A stretch of DNA of 64,000 nucleotides from Rhodoblastus sp. (GCF_019449565.1 NZ_JAGRPM010000080.1:79040-143039); one strand, 5' to 3'; positions 47,146 to 57,602 are shown, counted from the first letter of the stretch. Numbers and translations: made by a program. The notes: generated by a model not told the origin, from the letters alone.

Positions 47146-47210
47146 TTGCCGAAACTCCGTCGTTTGGGCGTCATGCGCCCGCGCTAGTCTCCCGGAAAAG
47201 GGAGACGCAC

Positions 47211-47444
47211 ATGGCGGAGAATTTCGATCATCTCGACGAATTGCAGAGCGCCTACAAGGCCGCGGTCGAGGAATGGATCGCGGCCATCAAGCATGAGGAA
47301 GACCTCGCCTCGGTCGATCACGATGTCGCGAAGATCGACCTGTGGGAACAGGCGCATTTTGACGAAGACGCGGTCCGTTCACGGGTGAAGGCCGCGAAAA
47401 AGCGCTATGAAGACGCTTTGCGCGAAATTATTTACGGATTTTAG
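47211..47444 (+). CDS. Small hypothetical protein, 77 aa
   Basis: A charged, wholly helical-looking protein, MAENFDHLDELQSAYKAA onward, rich in Glu, Asp, Lys and Ala, likely a helical hairpin. A strong AAGGGAG site precedes the ATG at 47211. The stop overlaps the end of the minus-strand squalene-synthase-like gene by a few bases. No function is evident. Confidence 0.6.
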   Translation: MAENFDHLDELQSAYKAAVEEWIAAIKHEEDLASVDHDVAKIDLWEQAHFDEDAVRSRVKAAKKRYEDALREIIYGF

Positions 47445-48319
47445 GGCTTATTGCGCCATAAGGCCCATTGGCGGCGCCAGAGTGGAACGTCGACGAGCGT
47501 CAAATAAGGGTCGTAATCCCGGCGCTCCATTTCACGCAAATAAAGCTCGGGCAGCGCGAGAAGGCGGAAAGCCTCGCGCCCGGCTTTTGGGAGGGAGAGA
47601 AGGCTATGTTTCGCTTCGCCAATATGGTCGCGCGCCAGAGTCCGCAACTCCGCGAGAGCCGCAGCGATGGCGGGATTCTTCTCGCGCGCGAAAAAATTGG
47701 ACGCCGTCAGGCCATGCCGGGCCAGAAGATCGCCCGGAAGGTAGCATTGCCGCTGCGCGACATGCCAGGGCAGCGCCCGCAACAGACCGACCAACGCAAA
47801 AGCGCGGCCGGCGTGGCGCGCGGCCAGCGTCTCGACGGCCTCGGCGCCGTCGTCCCCGCCCGGAGTCCCGCCTATGATGCGAGACGCAAGCCCAAAAAGG
47901 GCCGAACAGGTCTCGTCGCAATAACAATCGAGAAAGGCCATGTCCGGCGCAGGGTCCTCGTAAAGGTCGAAGCGCCGCGCTTCTAAAGCGTCGAGCAGAA
48001 CCTGGCGCGGCAGGTCCCGTCTTTCAACGGTAGCGAGCAGCGCGTCGGCGACGGGATGGGCGCGCAGGTCGCCGCGCGGTTCGGCGCCCTCCAGCGAGTC
48101 GAGCGCGTCGATCCACCATTGCAGGCGCATCTCGCCCAGAATCGGCTGCGAGACGAGGCTCCGGATGCGCGCGATCTCGGCGTTGAAGGCGTAAAGCGCG
48201 AAGAGATGCGGCCGCGCCGCCTCCGGCGCGAACAGGCACGCGAGCCAGCGGTCGCGGTCGCTCTCGCGCAAGGCTACGCCACAGAGCGCGTAATGCTCGG
48301 CCAGACGGTCCGTCGTCAC
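47441..48319 (-). CDS. Squalene/phytoene-synthase-like protein (NDUFAF6 type)
   Basis: A 292-aa all-helical protein with the squalene/phytoene synthase fold. In active synthases the first Asp-rich motif has two or more aspartates (DDIVD type). Here the aligned stretch reads AFNAEIARIRSLVSQP, without them. The second region, FLDCYCDETCSALFGL, also departs from the catalytic pattern. The sequence therefore looks like the non-catalytic branch that includes NDUFAF6, a complex I assembly factor. That role is inferred. The start is GTG at 48319, overlapping the metallo-hydrolase stop. Confidence 0.75.
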   Translation of the reverse strand: MTTDRLAEHYALCGVALRESDRDRWLACLFAPEAARPHLFALYAFNAEIARIRSLVSQPILGEMRLQWWIDALDSLEGAEPRGDLRAHPVADALLATVERRDLPRQVLLDALEARRFDLYEDPAPDMAFLDCYCDETCSALFGLASRIIGGTPGGDDGAEAVETLAARHAGRAFALVGLLRALPWHVAQRQCYLPGDLLARHGLTASNFFAREKNPAIAAALAELRTLARDHIGEAKHSLLSLPKAGREAFRLLALPELYLREMERRDYDPYLTLVDVPLWRRQWALWRNKP

Positions 48320-49106
48320 AGGCTCAGCCGCATGGAGTCAAAGGCCGGCTCGACATTTTCCGGCAAATTGCGGCGCAGCGTCTCGTAATCCAGATCGGTG
48401 TGGAGATTGGTCAAAACCGCACGCTTTGGTTTGAAATGCGCGATCAGCTCCAGCGTCTCGCTGACCGAGAGATGGCTCGGATGCAGGCGGTGGCGCAGCG
48501 CATCCACGATCCACAGATCGAGATTTTCCAGATATTGCATGCTTTCCGACGGAATATATTTCACGTCGGGCGTATAGGCGCAGGCGCCCCAGCGGAAGCC
48601 GAGCGCGTCGATGTCGCCGTGATTGAGACGAAACGGCATGGTCTCGATCTCGCCCGCCGGGCCGCCATGCGAGAACGGCCGGCCGTAATGGATGAAATGC
48701 GGGTTCAGCAGTGGCGGATAGGCGCTGCCCGGCGGGGTCTCGAACAAATAATCGAAGCGCAGGCCGATGGATTTCCAGGTCGGCTGGTCGAGATAGGTAT
48801 CGACCTTGCGGTGCATCTCCATCGTCAGCGGACGCAGATCGTCGAGCCCGTGGATATGGTCGGCATGGGCGTGGGTGAGCAGCAAGGCGTCAATGCTCTG
48901 GACATTGGCCAACAGCAATTGCTCGCGCAGGTCGGGGCCAGCGTCCACCAGCAGCCGGGTCGGCTCGCGCTCGCCGCGCTTTTCCACCAGAATGGCGCAA
49001 CGGCGGCGGCGGTTCTTCGGGTTTCTCGGGTCGCACGCGCCCCAGCCCTGCGCGACCCGAGGCACGCCCGCGGACGAGGCGCAGCCCAATATGGTGATGT
49101 CGAGGC

Positions 49107-49110
<4 letters not shown>
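48316..49110 (-). CDS. PhnP-like MBL-fold metallo-hydrolase
   Basis: A 264-aa protein opening LDITILGCASSAGVPR, with the metal motif THAHADHIHGLDDLR and later DALRH and NLHTDLDY. These features match the PhnP / ribonuclease Z-like branch acting on phosphodiesters. It follows tatD with a four-base overlap (ATGA) in a conserved metG-tatD-MBL arrangement. The substrate is unknown; involvement in phosphonate use is not indicated by neighbours. Confidence 0.88.
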
Positions 49111-49891
<781 letters not shown>

Positions 49892-49892
<1 letters not shown>

Positions 49893-51496
49893 CAGGAAAC
49901 CGCTCCTTTGGAAGCCGCTTTGGGCGGCTTTTGGGCCGCGCCTTCGGCGGGCGCCTCTTCCGGCTCTACATAGCGCGGGAAGATCGGCGCCGGCGCGGGA
50001 AGGTCCGCGCCCGCAAACAGCCGGTGTTCCGGCCTGGCGTAGACATAGTCGCGCTCGTCGGCGCGAACAGAGAGCAGGTCGAGCAATTTTCCTGCCGCCG
50101 CCGGAATGAAGGGCTGACAAAGGATGCCGACGACGCGCAGCGTCTCGATGGTGACGAAGAGCACGGAATCGCGCCGCGTCGGATTGGTCTTGGTGAGCTT
50201 CCACGGCTCCTGCCCCGCGAAATAACGATTGGCCTCGCCGACCACGGCCCAGATATCGGCCAAGGCCTGATGCGGGGCATAGGCGATCATGGCCGCGCGC
50301 GCCTTTTCCACCGCCTCATAGGCCTTGGCCAGCATTTCAGCATCGGCGGGCTCGACGTCGCCCTGCTCCGGGACCTTCGCGCCGCAATTCTTGGCGATCA
50401 TCGAAAGCGAACGCTGCGCCAGATTGCCAAGGTCATTGGCGAGATCGGCGTTGATGCGCTGAACGATGGCCTCATGCGAATAATTGCCGTCCTGGCCGAA
50501 CGGCACCTCGCGCAGGAAGAAATAGCGCAGGGCGTCCACCCCGTAATGGTCGGCCAGCGCGATCGGGTCGATGACATTGCCGACCGATTTCGACATCTTC
50601 TCGCCGCGATTGAACAGGAAGCCGTGAACGACGATCTGCTTCGGCAACGGCAGGTCCGCCGACATCAGGAAGGCCGGCCAGAAGATTGCGTGAAAGCGGG
50701 TAATGTCCTTGCCGATGACATGGGCGTCGCAGGGCCAGAATTTTTTCCGCGCGCCGTCCTCGAACCAGCCGGTCGCCGTGAGGTAATTGGTCAAAGCGTC
50801 GACCCAGACATACATTACATGGCGCTCGTCCCCGGGCACGGGAATGCCCCAGTCGAAGGTCGTACGGCTGATGGACAGGTCCTTCAAGCCGCGCTTCACG
50901 AAGGCGACGATCTCGTTGCGGTATTTCTCGGGCGTGACGAAATCCGGATTGGCCTCGTAATGGGCCAGCAGCCTGTCGGCATAATTGGAGAGCCGGAAGA
51001 AATAGCTCTCTTCCTCGACCCAATCGACCGGCGTGCCGGTGGGCGCGAACTTTTTGCCCTCGGCGTTCGCGGTCAGTTCGCCCTCGTCGTAATAGGCCTC
51101 GTCGCGGACCGAGTACCAGCCGGAATATTTCGACAGGTAAATGTCGCCCTTGGCCGCCATGCGCCGCCAGATTTCCTGCACCGTCGCCTTGTGGCGCGGC
51201 TGCGTCGTGCGCACCACGTCGTCGGCGGCGGCGTTGAGCTTTTCGCCCATTTCCATGAACTGGGCGGCGGTGCGGTCCGCGAGGGCGAGCGGGGTCAGGC
51301 CGTCGCGCGTCGCCGTCTGCTGCATCTTCAGCCCGTGCTCGTCCATGCCGGTCACGAACAGCACGTCGCGCCCATCGAGCCGATTGAAGCGGGCGAAGGC
51401 GTCGGTCGCGATGCGTTCATAGGCGTGGCCGATATGCGGCGCGCCATTGGCGTAGGGAATCGCGGTCGTGATGTAAAAACTGGCGCGTTCGGACAT
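49892..51496 (-). CDS. metG: Methionyl-tRNA synthetase
   Basis: A 534-aa class I synthetase charging tRNA-Met. The HIGH motif is [14 protein letters not shown], and KMSKS occurs as [11 protein letters not shown] tRNA-binding helical domain follows; the C-terminal dimerisation domain found in some bacteria is absent, and the protein ends in a Lys/Ala-rich tail. The ATG at 51496 gives the usual start before [12 protein letters not shown]; a start seven codons upstream at 51517 is possible. It heads the coupled metG-tatD-MBL-PSY operon. Confidence 0.96.
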
Positions 51497-51595
51497 GTCC
51501 TGGAAATTCTCCGTCATCAGGCCGTGAAACTAGAGAATGGCGCGCGGGAGGAAAAGGCTTTTCGCACTTCCGGGGTGTTGAAACCGCGCCCCGCC

Positions 51596-52666
51596 TCAGC
51601 CGCGCAGCAGCAGACAGGCGTCGCCATAGGAATAGAAACGATAGTCGTGCGCGATGGCGTGGGCGTAGGCCGCCTGCATCCGCTCCAGCCCGGCGAAGGC
51701 GCTGACCAGCATGAACAAGGTCGAGCGCGGCAGGTGGAAATTGGTCATGAGCGCGTCCACCGCCCGGAATTCATAGCCGGGCGTGATGAAGATCGCGGTG
51801 TCGCCCGCAAAAGGCATGATTTCGCCGGAGGGCGCGGCGGCGCTTTCCAGAATGCGCAGCGACGTGGTGCCGACCGCGATGACGCGACCGCCCGCCGCCC
51901 GCGCAGCATTGAGCCGCGCCGCGACCGCCACGTCGATCGACCCCCATTCCGAATGCATGACATGGTCGGCGGTGTCGTCGGCCTTGACCGGAAGGAAGGT
52001 CCCGGCGCCGACCAGCAGCGTCACTTTTTCGATCGAGGCGCCGGCAGCCCGCGCAGCCTCGACCAGTGCGGGCGTGAAATGCAGCCCCGCCGTCGGCGCG
52101 GCGACAGCGCCTGACTTCTCAGCGAACAGGGTCTGGTAATCGCGCGCGTCCCTTTCGTCATCGGCGCGGCGCGCAGCGATATAGGGCGGCAGCGGCATGT
52201 GGCCGATCGCCAGAATGGCGTCGTCGAGCGCCGGGCCGGACAGATTGAAGGCAAGCAGCGCCTCGCCCTCGTTGCGCTCCACGACTTCGGCCCAGAGCGC
52301 GCCGGCCTGGCAGGCGGCGCCCTCCCCCGGCTCGCCGAAAATCACCTTTTCGCCCGCCTTCAGCTTCTTGGCGGGACGCACGAAAGCGCGCCAGCGATAA
52401 CCATCCTCGCGCTTGTGCAGGGTGACGTCGATGCGCGCGACCGCGTCGCCACGCCTGCGCCAGCCGAACAGCTGCGCCGGAATCACCTTGGCGTCATTGA
52501 CCACCAGCACGTCGCCCGGCCTCAGGAATTGCGGCAGGTCGCGCACGAAAGCATCCTGGAAACTCTCCGGCGCCACGACCAGAAGCCGCGCGGATTCCTT
52601 CGGCTCGGCGGGCCGCAAGGCGATCCGCTCCGGAGGGAGATCGAAATCGAACAGGTCTACACGCAC
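51596..52666 (-). CDS. queA: tRNA preQ1-34 ribosyltransferase-isomerase
   Basis: A 356-aa enzyme adding the ribosyl part of SAM to preQ1 in tRNA, giving epoxyqueuosine. Opens [28 protein letters not shown] and [20 protein letters not shown] are family signatures. It acts after Tgt, which is present at about 7.1 kb. Normal length and GTG-free start at the ATG at 52666. Confidence 0.96.
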   Translation of the reverse strand: MRVDLFDFDLPPERIALRPAEPKESARLLVVAPESFQDAFVRDLPQFLRPGDVLVVNDAKVIPAQLFGWRRRGDAVARIDVTLHKREDGYRWRAFVRPAKKLKAGEKVIFGEPGEGAACQAGALWAEVVERNEGEALLAFNLSGPALDDAILAIGHMPLPPYIAARRADDERDARDYQTLFAEKSGAVAAPTAGLHFTPALVEAARAAGASIEKVTLLVGAGTFLPVKADDTADHVMHSEWGSIDVAVAARLNAARAAGGRVIAVGTTSLRILESAAAPSGEIMPFAGDTAIFITPGYEFRAVDALMTNFHLPRSTLFMLVSAFAGLERMQAAYAHAIAHDYRFYSYGDACLLLRG

Positions 52667-52715
52667 GTCTTGGCCACCTCGTCAGGGGCTTGGTCATATA
52701 GCCGGCGCCCAAAAA

Positions 52716-52752
52716 GCTCAAAAGAAAAACCCCGCCGGAGCGGGCGGGGTTT
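52716..52752 (-). terminator. Intrinsic terminator after the transglutaminase-like gene
   Basis: AAACCCCGCC at 52727-52736 pairs with GGCGGGGTTT at 52743-52752. Read on the minus strand the stem is followed by a T-rich stretch (TTTCTTTTGAG), so it ends transcripts coming from the gene at 52774-53385. Confidence 0.85.
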
Positions 52753-52773
52753 CTCTCTTGCCGTTTGAGGCGA

Positions 52774-53385
52774 TCAGCGCGAGGCGAAGACCGGGGCCGA
52801 CGGGCCAAGCGCCACCCACACATTCGGGTCCTGCTGGCTCTGGCGCTTCACCAGACGATAGGCGACGCGGTTGACCGGCTTCACTTCGTCATGGAGGTTG
52901 TCGAGAATATATTCGCCGCCATTGGTCTTCACGGTCAGGACGGCGTGGCCGTCGTTGTTTTCGTCGCGCACCACCGTCATCAGCAGGGCCTGGCGCGGGA
53001 AGCCGCGTTCGATCAGGAGCTTGCGCTTCATCAGGGCGTAATCTTCGCAATCGCCCTTGCCGTCCATCGGATAATCCCAGCGATCCACCACGCCCCAATG
53101 GTCCATGTCCGAGACCGCTTCGACGGAGTGATTGACCTTGGCGTTGACTTGCTCGATCTCGCGCATCGACTTCTCGGTCAAGTTCACATCGGACGCCGGC
53201 AGTTCGCGGGCGTCGCATTCGCCCTTGTAACGCTGGCAGAAATCCATCCAGCCAAAGGGAATGCTGGTTTCGCCGCCGACCGAGGCGTAAGCGACATCCT
53301 TGCTGCCGAAGGCTTTGACAACGCTCGACTGCGACGCGAGAACCGCGAAGGCGAGAGCGAAACCGGCAAGAGACGTAAGGCGCAT
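52774..53385 (-). CDS. Transglutaminase-like cysteine peptidase (BTLCP)
   Basis: A 203-aa secreted protein. A signal peptide of about 25 residues ends VVKAF. The catalytic triad of the bacterial transglutaminase-like family (DUF920) is visible: Cys in GKGDCEDYAL, His in DGHAVLTVKT and Asp in YILDNLHDEV. LapG-type members cleave surface adhesins under c-di-GMP control, but no adhesin or LapD gene is present nearby. Ends at a strong terminator and stands as a single-gene unit. Confidence 0.88.
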   Translation of the reverse strand: MRLTSLAGFALAFAVLASQSSVVKAFGSKDVAYASVGGETSIPFGWMDFCQRYKGECDARELPASDVNLTEKSMREIEQVNAKVNHSVEAVSDMDHWGVVDRWDYPMDGKGDCEDYALMKRKLLIERGFPRQALLMTVVRDENNDGHAVLTVKTNGGEYILDNLHDEVKPVNRVAYRLVKRQSQQDPNVWVALGPSAPVFASR

Positions 53386-53708
53386 GTCATTCCCCTTTGA
53401 TAGGGCAATAATGACCAGCTCCTTTTGTTATGCGGCTAAGTAAAATAGCCGCATTTTAGACAAATACGTTCATTTTTTGCTTTGATTGGCTTAAGTATAA
53501 TATTGCCTTCCGGATTTGATTCAAATTGCGCGCATTCGCCTGTAACGCCTGAATTGCAAGGGGTCCAGCGCGACGGAAGCGCGCGGACGGCTTTCCCGCT
53601 TTGCTTAATCAATTGCTCGCGTTAACATACTGCCGCCCGCCAAGGTTAATTCAGGGCTTGAAACCACGCGAAAAGGCCACATTTTCTGTCTGATACAGGA
53701 AGGCGCCC
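53386..53708. other. AT-rich intergenic region
   Basis: About 320 bases between divergent genes. No gene was seen. Bases 53400-53520 are very AT-rich and include a TATAAT hexamer with no properly spaced partner. The region presumably holds promoters of both neighbours. Confidence 0.5.
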
Positions 53709-54548
53709 ATGGGCCCGAATTTCGATACGACGCAGATGACCCCCGCTGACCATGCTGCGCTGATCGATGCGGTGCGGCGGCTGGAGCGTATTGGCCCCGC
53801 GCTGCGCCTCGCCAATATTGTCGGGCAAAAGGTCAATTTCTTCAAGAATCTGGCGCCGGAAAAGGCCACCAGGATCATCGACAACGCGACCATGGCGGCG
53901 ATGAAGCTGGCCCTGCGCGCCGCGCTCGCCAGTCTGCATGGCCGCCCTCTCCGCGACCGCGACCGCAGGCACAAGATCCTCGCCGCCGCTTCCGGCGCCG
54001 CCGGCGGGGCGCTGGGTCTGGCCAGCCTGCCCTTCGAACTACCCGTCACGACCATTGTCATGCTGCGCTCGATCGTGGATATCGCGCGCGGCGAAGGCGA
54101 GGATCTGCGCGATCCGGAAGCCGCGATGGCCTGTCTCGAAGTCTTCGCGCTCGATGGCCGCGTTCCCGGCGACAATGTTTCGGAATCAGGCTATTTCGCC
54201 ATCCGCAGCCTGTTGGCGCGCTCGGTTTCCGAAGCCGCGCGCTATGTCGCCAGCCGGGGCGTCATCGACGAGACGGCGCCGGCGCTGATCAGGCTGCTAT
54301 CGCAAATCGCGTCGCGATTCGGCCTGGTCATCAGCAATAAATTCATCGCCCAGGCGACGCCCGCGCTCGGCGCCTTCGGCGGGGCGGCGATCAACGTCGC
54401 CTTCATCGACCATTTCCAGTCCCTGGCCAAAGGGCATTTCACCGTGCGGCGGCTCGAGCGCAAATATGGCCAGGAGCAGGTTCACGCGGAATATCAGCGC
54501 ATTGCCGGGGCCCGCGAGCCGGATGAAATCCAGCCGCCCGCCGCTTAA
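53709..54548 (+). CDS. EcsC family protein
   Basis: A 279-aa protein. It contains the EcsC-type segments HKILAAASGAAGGALGLASLPFELPVTT and later NKFIAQATPALGAFGGAAINVAFIDHFQ in a largely hydrophobic, helical core. The ATG at 53709 gives MGPNFDTTQMTP. EcsC proteins are widespread, and their function is not established. It is a single gene, followed by two inverted repeats. Confidence 0.8.
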   Translation: MGPNFDTTQMTPADHAALIDAVRRLERIGPALRLANIVGQKVNFFKNLAPEKATRIIDNATMAAMKLALRAALASLHGRPLRDRDRRHKILAAASGAAGGALGLASLPFELPVTTIVMLRSIVDIARGEGEDLRDPEAAMACLEVFALDGRVPGDNVSESGYFAIRSLLARSVSEAARYVASRGVIDETAPALIRLLSQIASRFGLVISNKFIAQATPALGAFGGAAINVAFIDHFQSLAKGHFTVRRLERKYGQEQVHAEYQRIAGAREPDEIQPPAA

Positions 54549-54558
54549 TTCCCCTTTT

Positions 54559-54634
54559 CCTTGACCGCGACTCGTCGCGGTCAAGGAATCCCTCGCATAG
54601 GCCAAAGGGCGTCGAAAGACGCCCGTCTTTCGAC
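54559..54634. repeat. Two perfect inverted repeats between convergent genes
   Basis: CCTTGACCGCGA/TCGCGGTCAAGG (12-bp stem, loop CTCG) at 54559-54586 and GTCGAAAGAC/GTCTTTCGAC (10-bp stem, loop GCCC) at 54611-54634. Neither has a T-run on either strand. They may serve as RNA-end protection or bidirectional termination for the EcsC and YkgJ-like genes. Confidence 0.7.
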
Positions 54635-54702
54635 GGGCTATCGGCGTCGCAGTCGCGCCTAATCAAGGCGCGCAGGTTGTCACCTGTGGGTCTTGTCAGA
54701 AG

Positions 54703-55446
54703 TCAATGGGAGCGCAGGGCGTCGAAGGTCTGTGCCATGTCGCGCGCGGTGGCGTCGTCCTCATGCAGATCGGCGAACACCGGCTCGCCGCGCAGCCAGC
54801 GCGCTTCACAATTCTCGTCATGCAGCGCGCGGTCGAGCCCGGCAAGGAACTCGCAGGCGCCCCAGTCCAGGCCGGCGTCGCGCAGCGAGGCTTGCAAGGC
54901 GCTCTGCACCAGCGAGCGCACCGCGCGATGGGCGGCAGAGAGCGGCGCCTCGGCGTCCTCGCCCGCCGCCGCGGCGAGACAGGCCTCCTTGTCGAACGAG
55001 ACATGGCCCCGGCAGGCGAGGGTTCGCACCGAATAGATCGCGCAGGCGCCGCCAATGATGAAGGGGCACAGCAGGCAGGACGAAAAACGCTCCTGCTGGC
55101 TCTTGCCGGCGGTCGCTTCATGCGCGCCGGTCAGTTTCGAGGCCATGTCCACGCCATGGCGCGTGAAGGCCGGAGCCGTCAGCCGCAGGAAGCGCGCCGC
55201 CAAAAATATTTCCGGCGCCGTAGCGGAGACGTGGAGGCAGCAGCAGGTGTCGCACCCGCGCGAGCAGGCGGGGTCAGGCTGCCCTTCGCTCTGGATCTCG
55301 GCGTTGCGCTCGAAACATTCGAAAGCCTGCGCCGTCAAGGCGTCGACGAGGCGCGGATCGCCGCGCCCGGCCGCCAATATCCGGTCGAAACTGTCGCGCA
55401 GGGCGAGGAAAAACGCCTGCGCGCCGCTTTCTTCGTCTCCGGTCAC
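54703..55446 (-). CDS. YkgJ-family cysteine-cluster protein
   Basis: A 247-aa protein rich in Cys. The cluster CSRGCDTCCCLHV near residue 55 and later CLLCPF, GGACAIY and LACRGHVS form the zinc- or iron-binding pattern of the YkgJ/CxxCxxCC family. The start is GTG at 55446, overlapping the globin stop by four bases (GTGA), so translation is coupled to the haemoglobin fusion gene. Function is unknown; coupling suggests redox or metal-related work with the globin. Confidence 0.7.
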   Translation of the reverse strand: MTGDEESGAQAFFLALRDSFDRILAAGRGDPRLVDALTAQAFECFERNAEIQSEGQPDPACSRGCDTCCCLHVSATAPEIFLAARFLRLTAPAFTRHGVDMASKLTGAHEATAGKSQQERFSSCLLCPFIIGGACAIYSVRTLACRGHVSFDKEACLAAAAGEDAEAPLSAAHRAVRSLVQSALQASLRDAGLDWGACEFLAGLDRALHDENCEARWLRGEPVFADLHEDDATARDMAQTFDALRSH

Positions 55447-56312
55447 GCTGCCGGCTCCTTCTGCGGGATCTCGTTCTGCGGAATCTTGGGCGGGAACAGG
55501 CCCGCCTGGAAACATATGCTCATGTGCTCGACCCGCGCAATGGCCGCCTGCGCCGCCGCCGGCTTGAGATTGGCCTCGGCGTTTTTCCTGAACAGCCCGA
55601 CCCAGCGGTCGAAGAATTCCGGTTTCAAATTCATGGAAAGATGCGGCGTGAACGGGCTGCCCTGATAGCGCGTCGTGCCAAGCAGCGCGCGCGACCAGAA
55701 ATTCTGCACGATCTCGAAATGATGCTCCCAATCGGAGACATTGCGCGCGAAGACCGGCCCGATCAGCGGATCCGCCATCGCCTCGGAATAAAAGGCCCGC
55801 ACCATGGCCTTCAACTCGTCTTCGGTCGCGTCGATCTGCTCGCCCGCATATTCGCCCTCGCCGGCCGGCAGGTTCTTGCCGCGATCCGGGACCAGCGCCG
55901 CGATTTCCGGCGCGGCGCGGCCCATCCGGAAGTCCTCATTGAGCGGCGGGTCATATTTGCCGACGAGATCGCGCAGAACATGCCGGCGCTGGCGCGCATT
56001 GTCGCGGGCGCTCCAGAAGCAGCCGTCGGCCAGTCCAGCCGCGAGAACCGGCTCATCCGAGCGCAGGCGCGTCAGCGCGGCTTCCATGTCCTCGTCTTCG
56101 GCGAACAGCACAGGATAGAGAAATTCGCCGATGCGCCGCGTGAGCGCGAAGAGGCCCGCGCGCGGCGGCGGATCGCCCGGAGCAAAAGCGAAGCCTGCGA
56201 ATGCGACGTCCGGAGCGTCGGCGCGAGGCAGGCTGGGACCAGCGCGATGCGCGGCGGGCATGGGGGAATGATCCTGTCGATGGGCAGCGTTCTGGCGCTG
56301 ATCAGGCTGCAT
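55443..56312 (-). CDS. Group III truncated haemoglobin fused to unknown N-terminal domain
   Basis: A 289-aa protein. Residues about 165-275 are a group III truncated haemoglobin: Tyr175 at B10 in AFYSEAM, DPLIGPVF, VSDWEHHFEIVQNFW, and the proximal His224 in GSPFTPHL. Typical single-domain members are about 130 residues. Residues 1-155 are an additional region with LTRRIGEFLYPVLFAEDEDM and WSARDNARQRRHVLRDLV that was not matched to any family. GGAGGG before the ATG at 56312 supports the long form. It overlaps a YkgJ-type gene downstream. Group III globins are linked to NO or oxygen chemistry; the role here is unknown. Confidence 0.75.
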   Translation of the reverse strand: MQPDQRQNAAHRQDHSPMPAAHRAGPSLPRADAPDVAFAGFAFAPGDPPPRAGLFALTRRIGEFLYPVLFAEDEDMEAALTRLRSDEPVLAAGLADGCFWSARDNARQRRHVLRDLVGKYDPPLNEDFRMGRAAPEIAALVPDRGKNLPAGEGEYAGEQIDATEDELKAMVRAFYSEAMADPLIGPVFARNVSDWEHHFEIVQNFWSRALLGTTRYQGSPFTPHLSMNLKPEFFDRWVGLFRKNAEANLKPAAAQAAIARVEHMSICFQAGLFPPKIPQNEIPQKEPAA

Positions 56313-56597
56313 GCCGGTCCCTCCTCGATTATGCCCTGCGTGGCTAATTTTTTGGCAGCGAGCATAAAGCGGGCCAGCGCTTTCGGGGCCATTTTAACGC
56401 CTAACGCGGGAAAAACGGGCGCAGTCCAGACAATATGTGATTCATTTACGACATGCTCTGTCGCAAGCCGGCGAATGCCGTCGCAATCGCCTCATCGGGA
56501 AGGCCGGAGGGCCTCAGCGAATGGCCAAACCCTCTCGATGATGCGATGCATCGCGACCCAAAGAGGGGGCCGCCGTGGACGCCGGCGGCCAGTTTGC

Positions 56598-57053
56598 TCA
56601 GTGCTGGAACCGCGCCGTCGCCTCCGATGGCGCCACGGTGACGGCATGAATGTCGCCGCCGAAATAGGCCTGCACCACCGCATGGGTGTCGCCATAGTCC
56701 CGGAACGAAACCACCTTCCCGTTTTCAATCTTGAACAGGTGGACCCATTCTCCGTCGACGCGGCCGCCTGACGGTTTGACGCGAGCGATCGTGTGGCCAA
56801 GTACAGTCACGAAATCGGCGCCGGCCAAAAAATCCCGCGGCTGGAAGGATTCATATTCTATGTGCGCAGCGACTTCCCGGAAAAACGACCTGGCTCCGTC
56901 TATGCCTTTTCGCTCGCCGCCCCAAGGAATGAGCGCCGGGTCCGAATTGGAAATCCACTCGATATTCGGATCGCACGCGGCAAAAATCGTATCGAGATCG
57001 CCCCGTGTGAAAGCCGCATAAAGCGATTTCACGAATTCCACGTTGTTCATCAT
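56598..57053 (-). CDS. SnoaL/NTF2-like protein
   Basis: A 151-aa protein of the ketosteroid-isomerase-like fold. VEFVKSLYAAFTRGDLD starts the cone-shaped fold, ADFVTVLGHTIARV and VHLFKIENGKVVSFRDYGD complete it. Such proteins can be isomerases, lyases or binding proteins. The start at 57053 follows AGGAGG with a five-base gap. There is no functional neighbour. Confidence 0.75.
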   Translation of the reverse strand: MMNNVEFVKSLYAAFTRGDLDTIFAACDPNIEWISNSDPALIPWGGERKGIDGARSFFREVAAHIEYESFQPRDFLAGADFVTVLGHTIARVKPSGGRVDGEWVHLFKIENGKVVSFRDYGDTHAVVQAYFGGDIHAVTVAPSEATARFQH

Positions 57054-57415
57054 GATCGCCTCCTCCGTCGGCTCGCCAATCAACGCACGCGAGTCTATGC
57101 GCTAAGCGAAAACTGCGGTGGCTCTTGCCAACAAACGAACTGTCCACATTCGGCAGTCGTCGAGTAGGGGCGGAAACGCTATCCTCATTTTGAATTTTGG
57201 CAAGCGTGGGCAGTGCTGGCTCCAGGGGGCGAGCAGCGGGATCGCCTAACACGGCAAAAGGTCGGGAAGCGGGGTTTCGTCGGGCGGTCCGATCAAATCG
57301 AACGGGCCAAAATACTGGCTGACGCGGCAGATCGACATGGCGCCGTCTGGTTAGGCCATAAAAATGCGGACAAGGCTTCCGCCACGTCTCTTATGTCTCG
57401 CAAGTTATTGAAAAA
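57054..57415. other. Intergenic region without a gene
   Basis: About 360 bases between the SnoaL-like gene and tRNA-Cys. No open frame with a plausible ribosome site and codon use was found on either strand. No repeat or terminator was seen. Confidence 0.5.
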
Positions 57416-57489
57416 TGGAGGCCTCGGAGGGAATCGAACCCCCGTACAAGGATTTGCAGTCCTCTGCGTAGCCACTCCGCCACGAGGCC
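57416..57489 (-). tRNA. tRNA-Cys (GCA)
   Basis: Read on the minus strand the cloverleaf begins GGCCTCG and ends CGAGGCC-T-CCA, with encoded CCA. The anticodon loop CTGCAAA gives GCA. The T-loop GTTCGATTC and D-arm GGAGTGGCTACGC are intact. 74 bases including CCA. Confidence 0.96.
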
Positions 57490-57523
57490 TCACGCGGGGA
57501 CGTTCGTCCAGACCGCAACGACG

Positions 57524-57553
57524 CCTATAGCAGCAGGACGGCGCCGACGGCAA
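57524..57553 (-). promoter_or_regulatory. Candidate promoter of tRNA-Cys
   Basis: On the minus strand TTGCCG (57553-57548) and TATAGG (57529-57524) with an 18-base spacer, about 35 bases before the tRNA. GCTGCTATA is shared with the tRNA-Asn upstream region on the other strand. Confidence 0.45.
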
Positions 57554-57602
57554 GGGTCTGGCAAACTTTCCTTTCCTTGTCGTGAAAAGTTCGTTTTCGG
57601 GC

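Noticed and set aside
49931..52114. 727-codon plus-strand frame opposite metG and queA
   Set aside because: Antisense to two certain enzymes, no recognisable domain.
53500..53510. TATAAT as a strong promoter before the EcsC gene
   Set aside because: No acceptable -35 element at 16-18 bases upstream could be found by eye.
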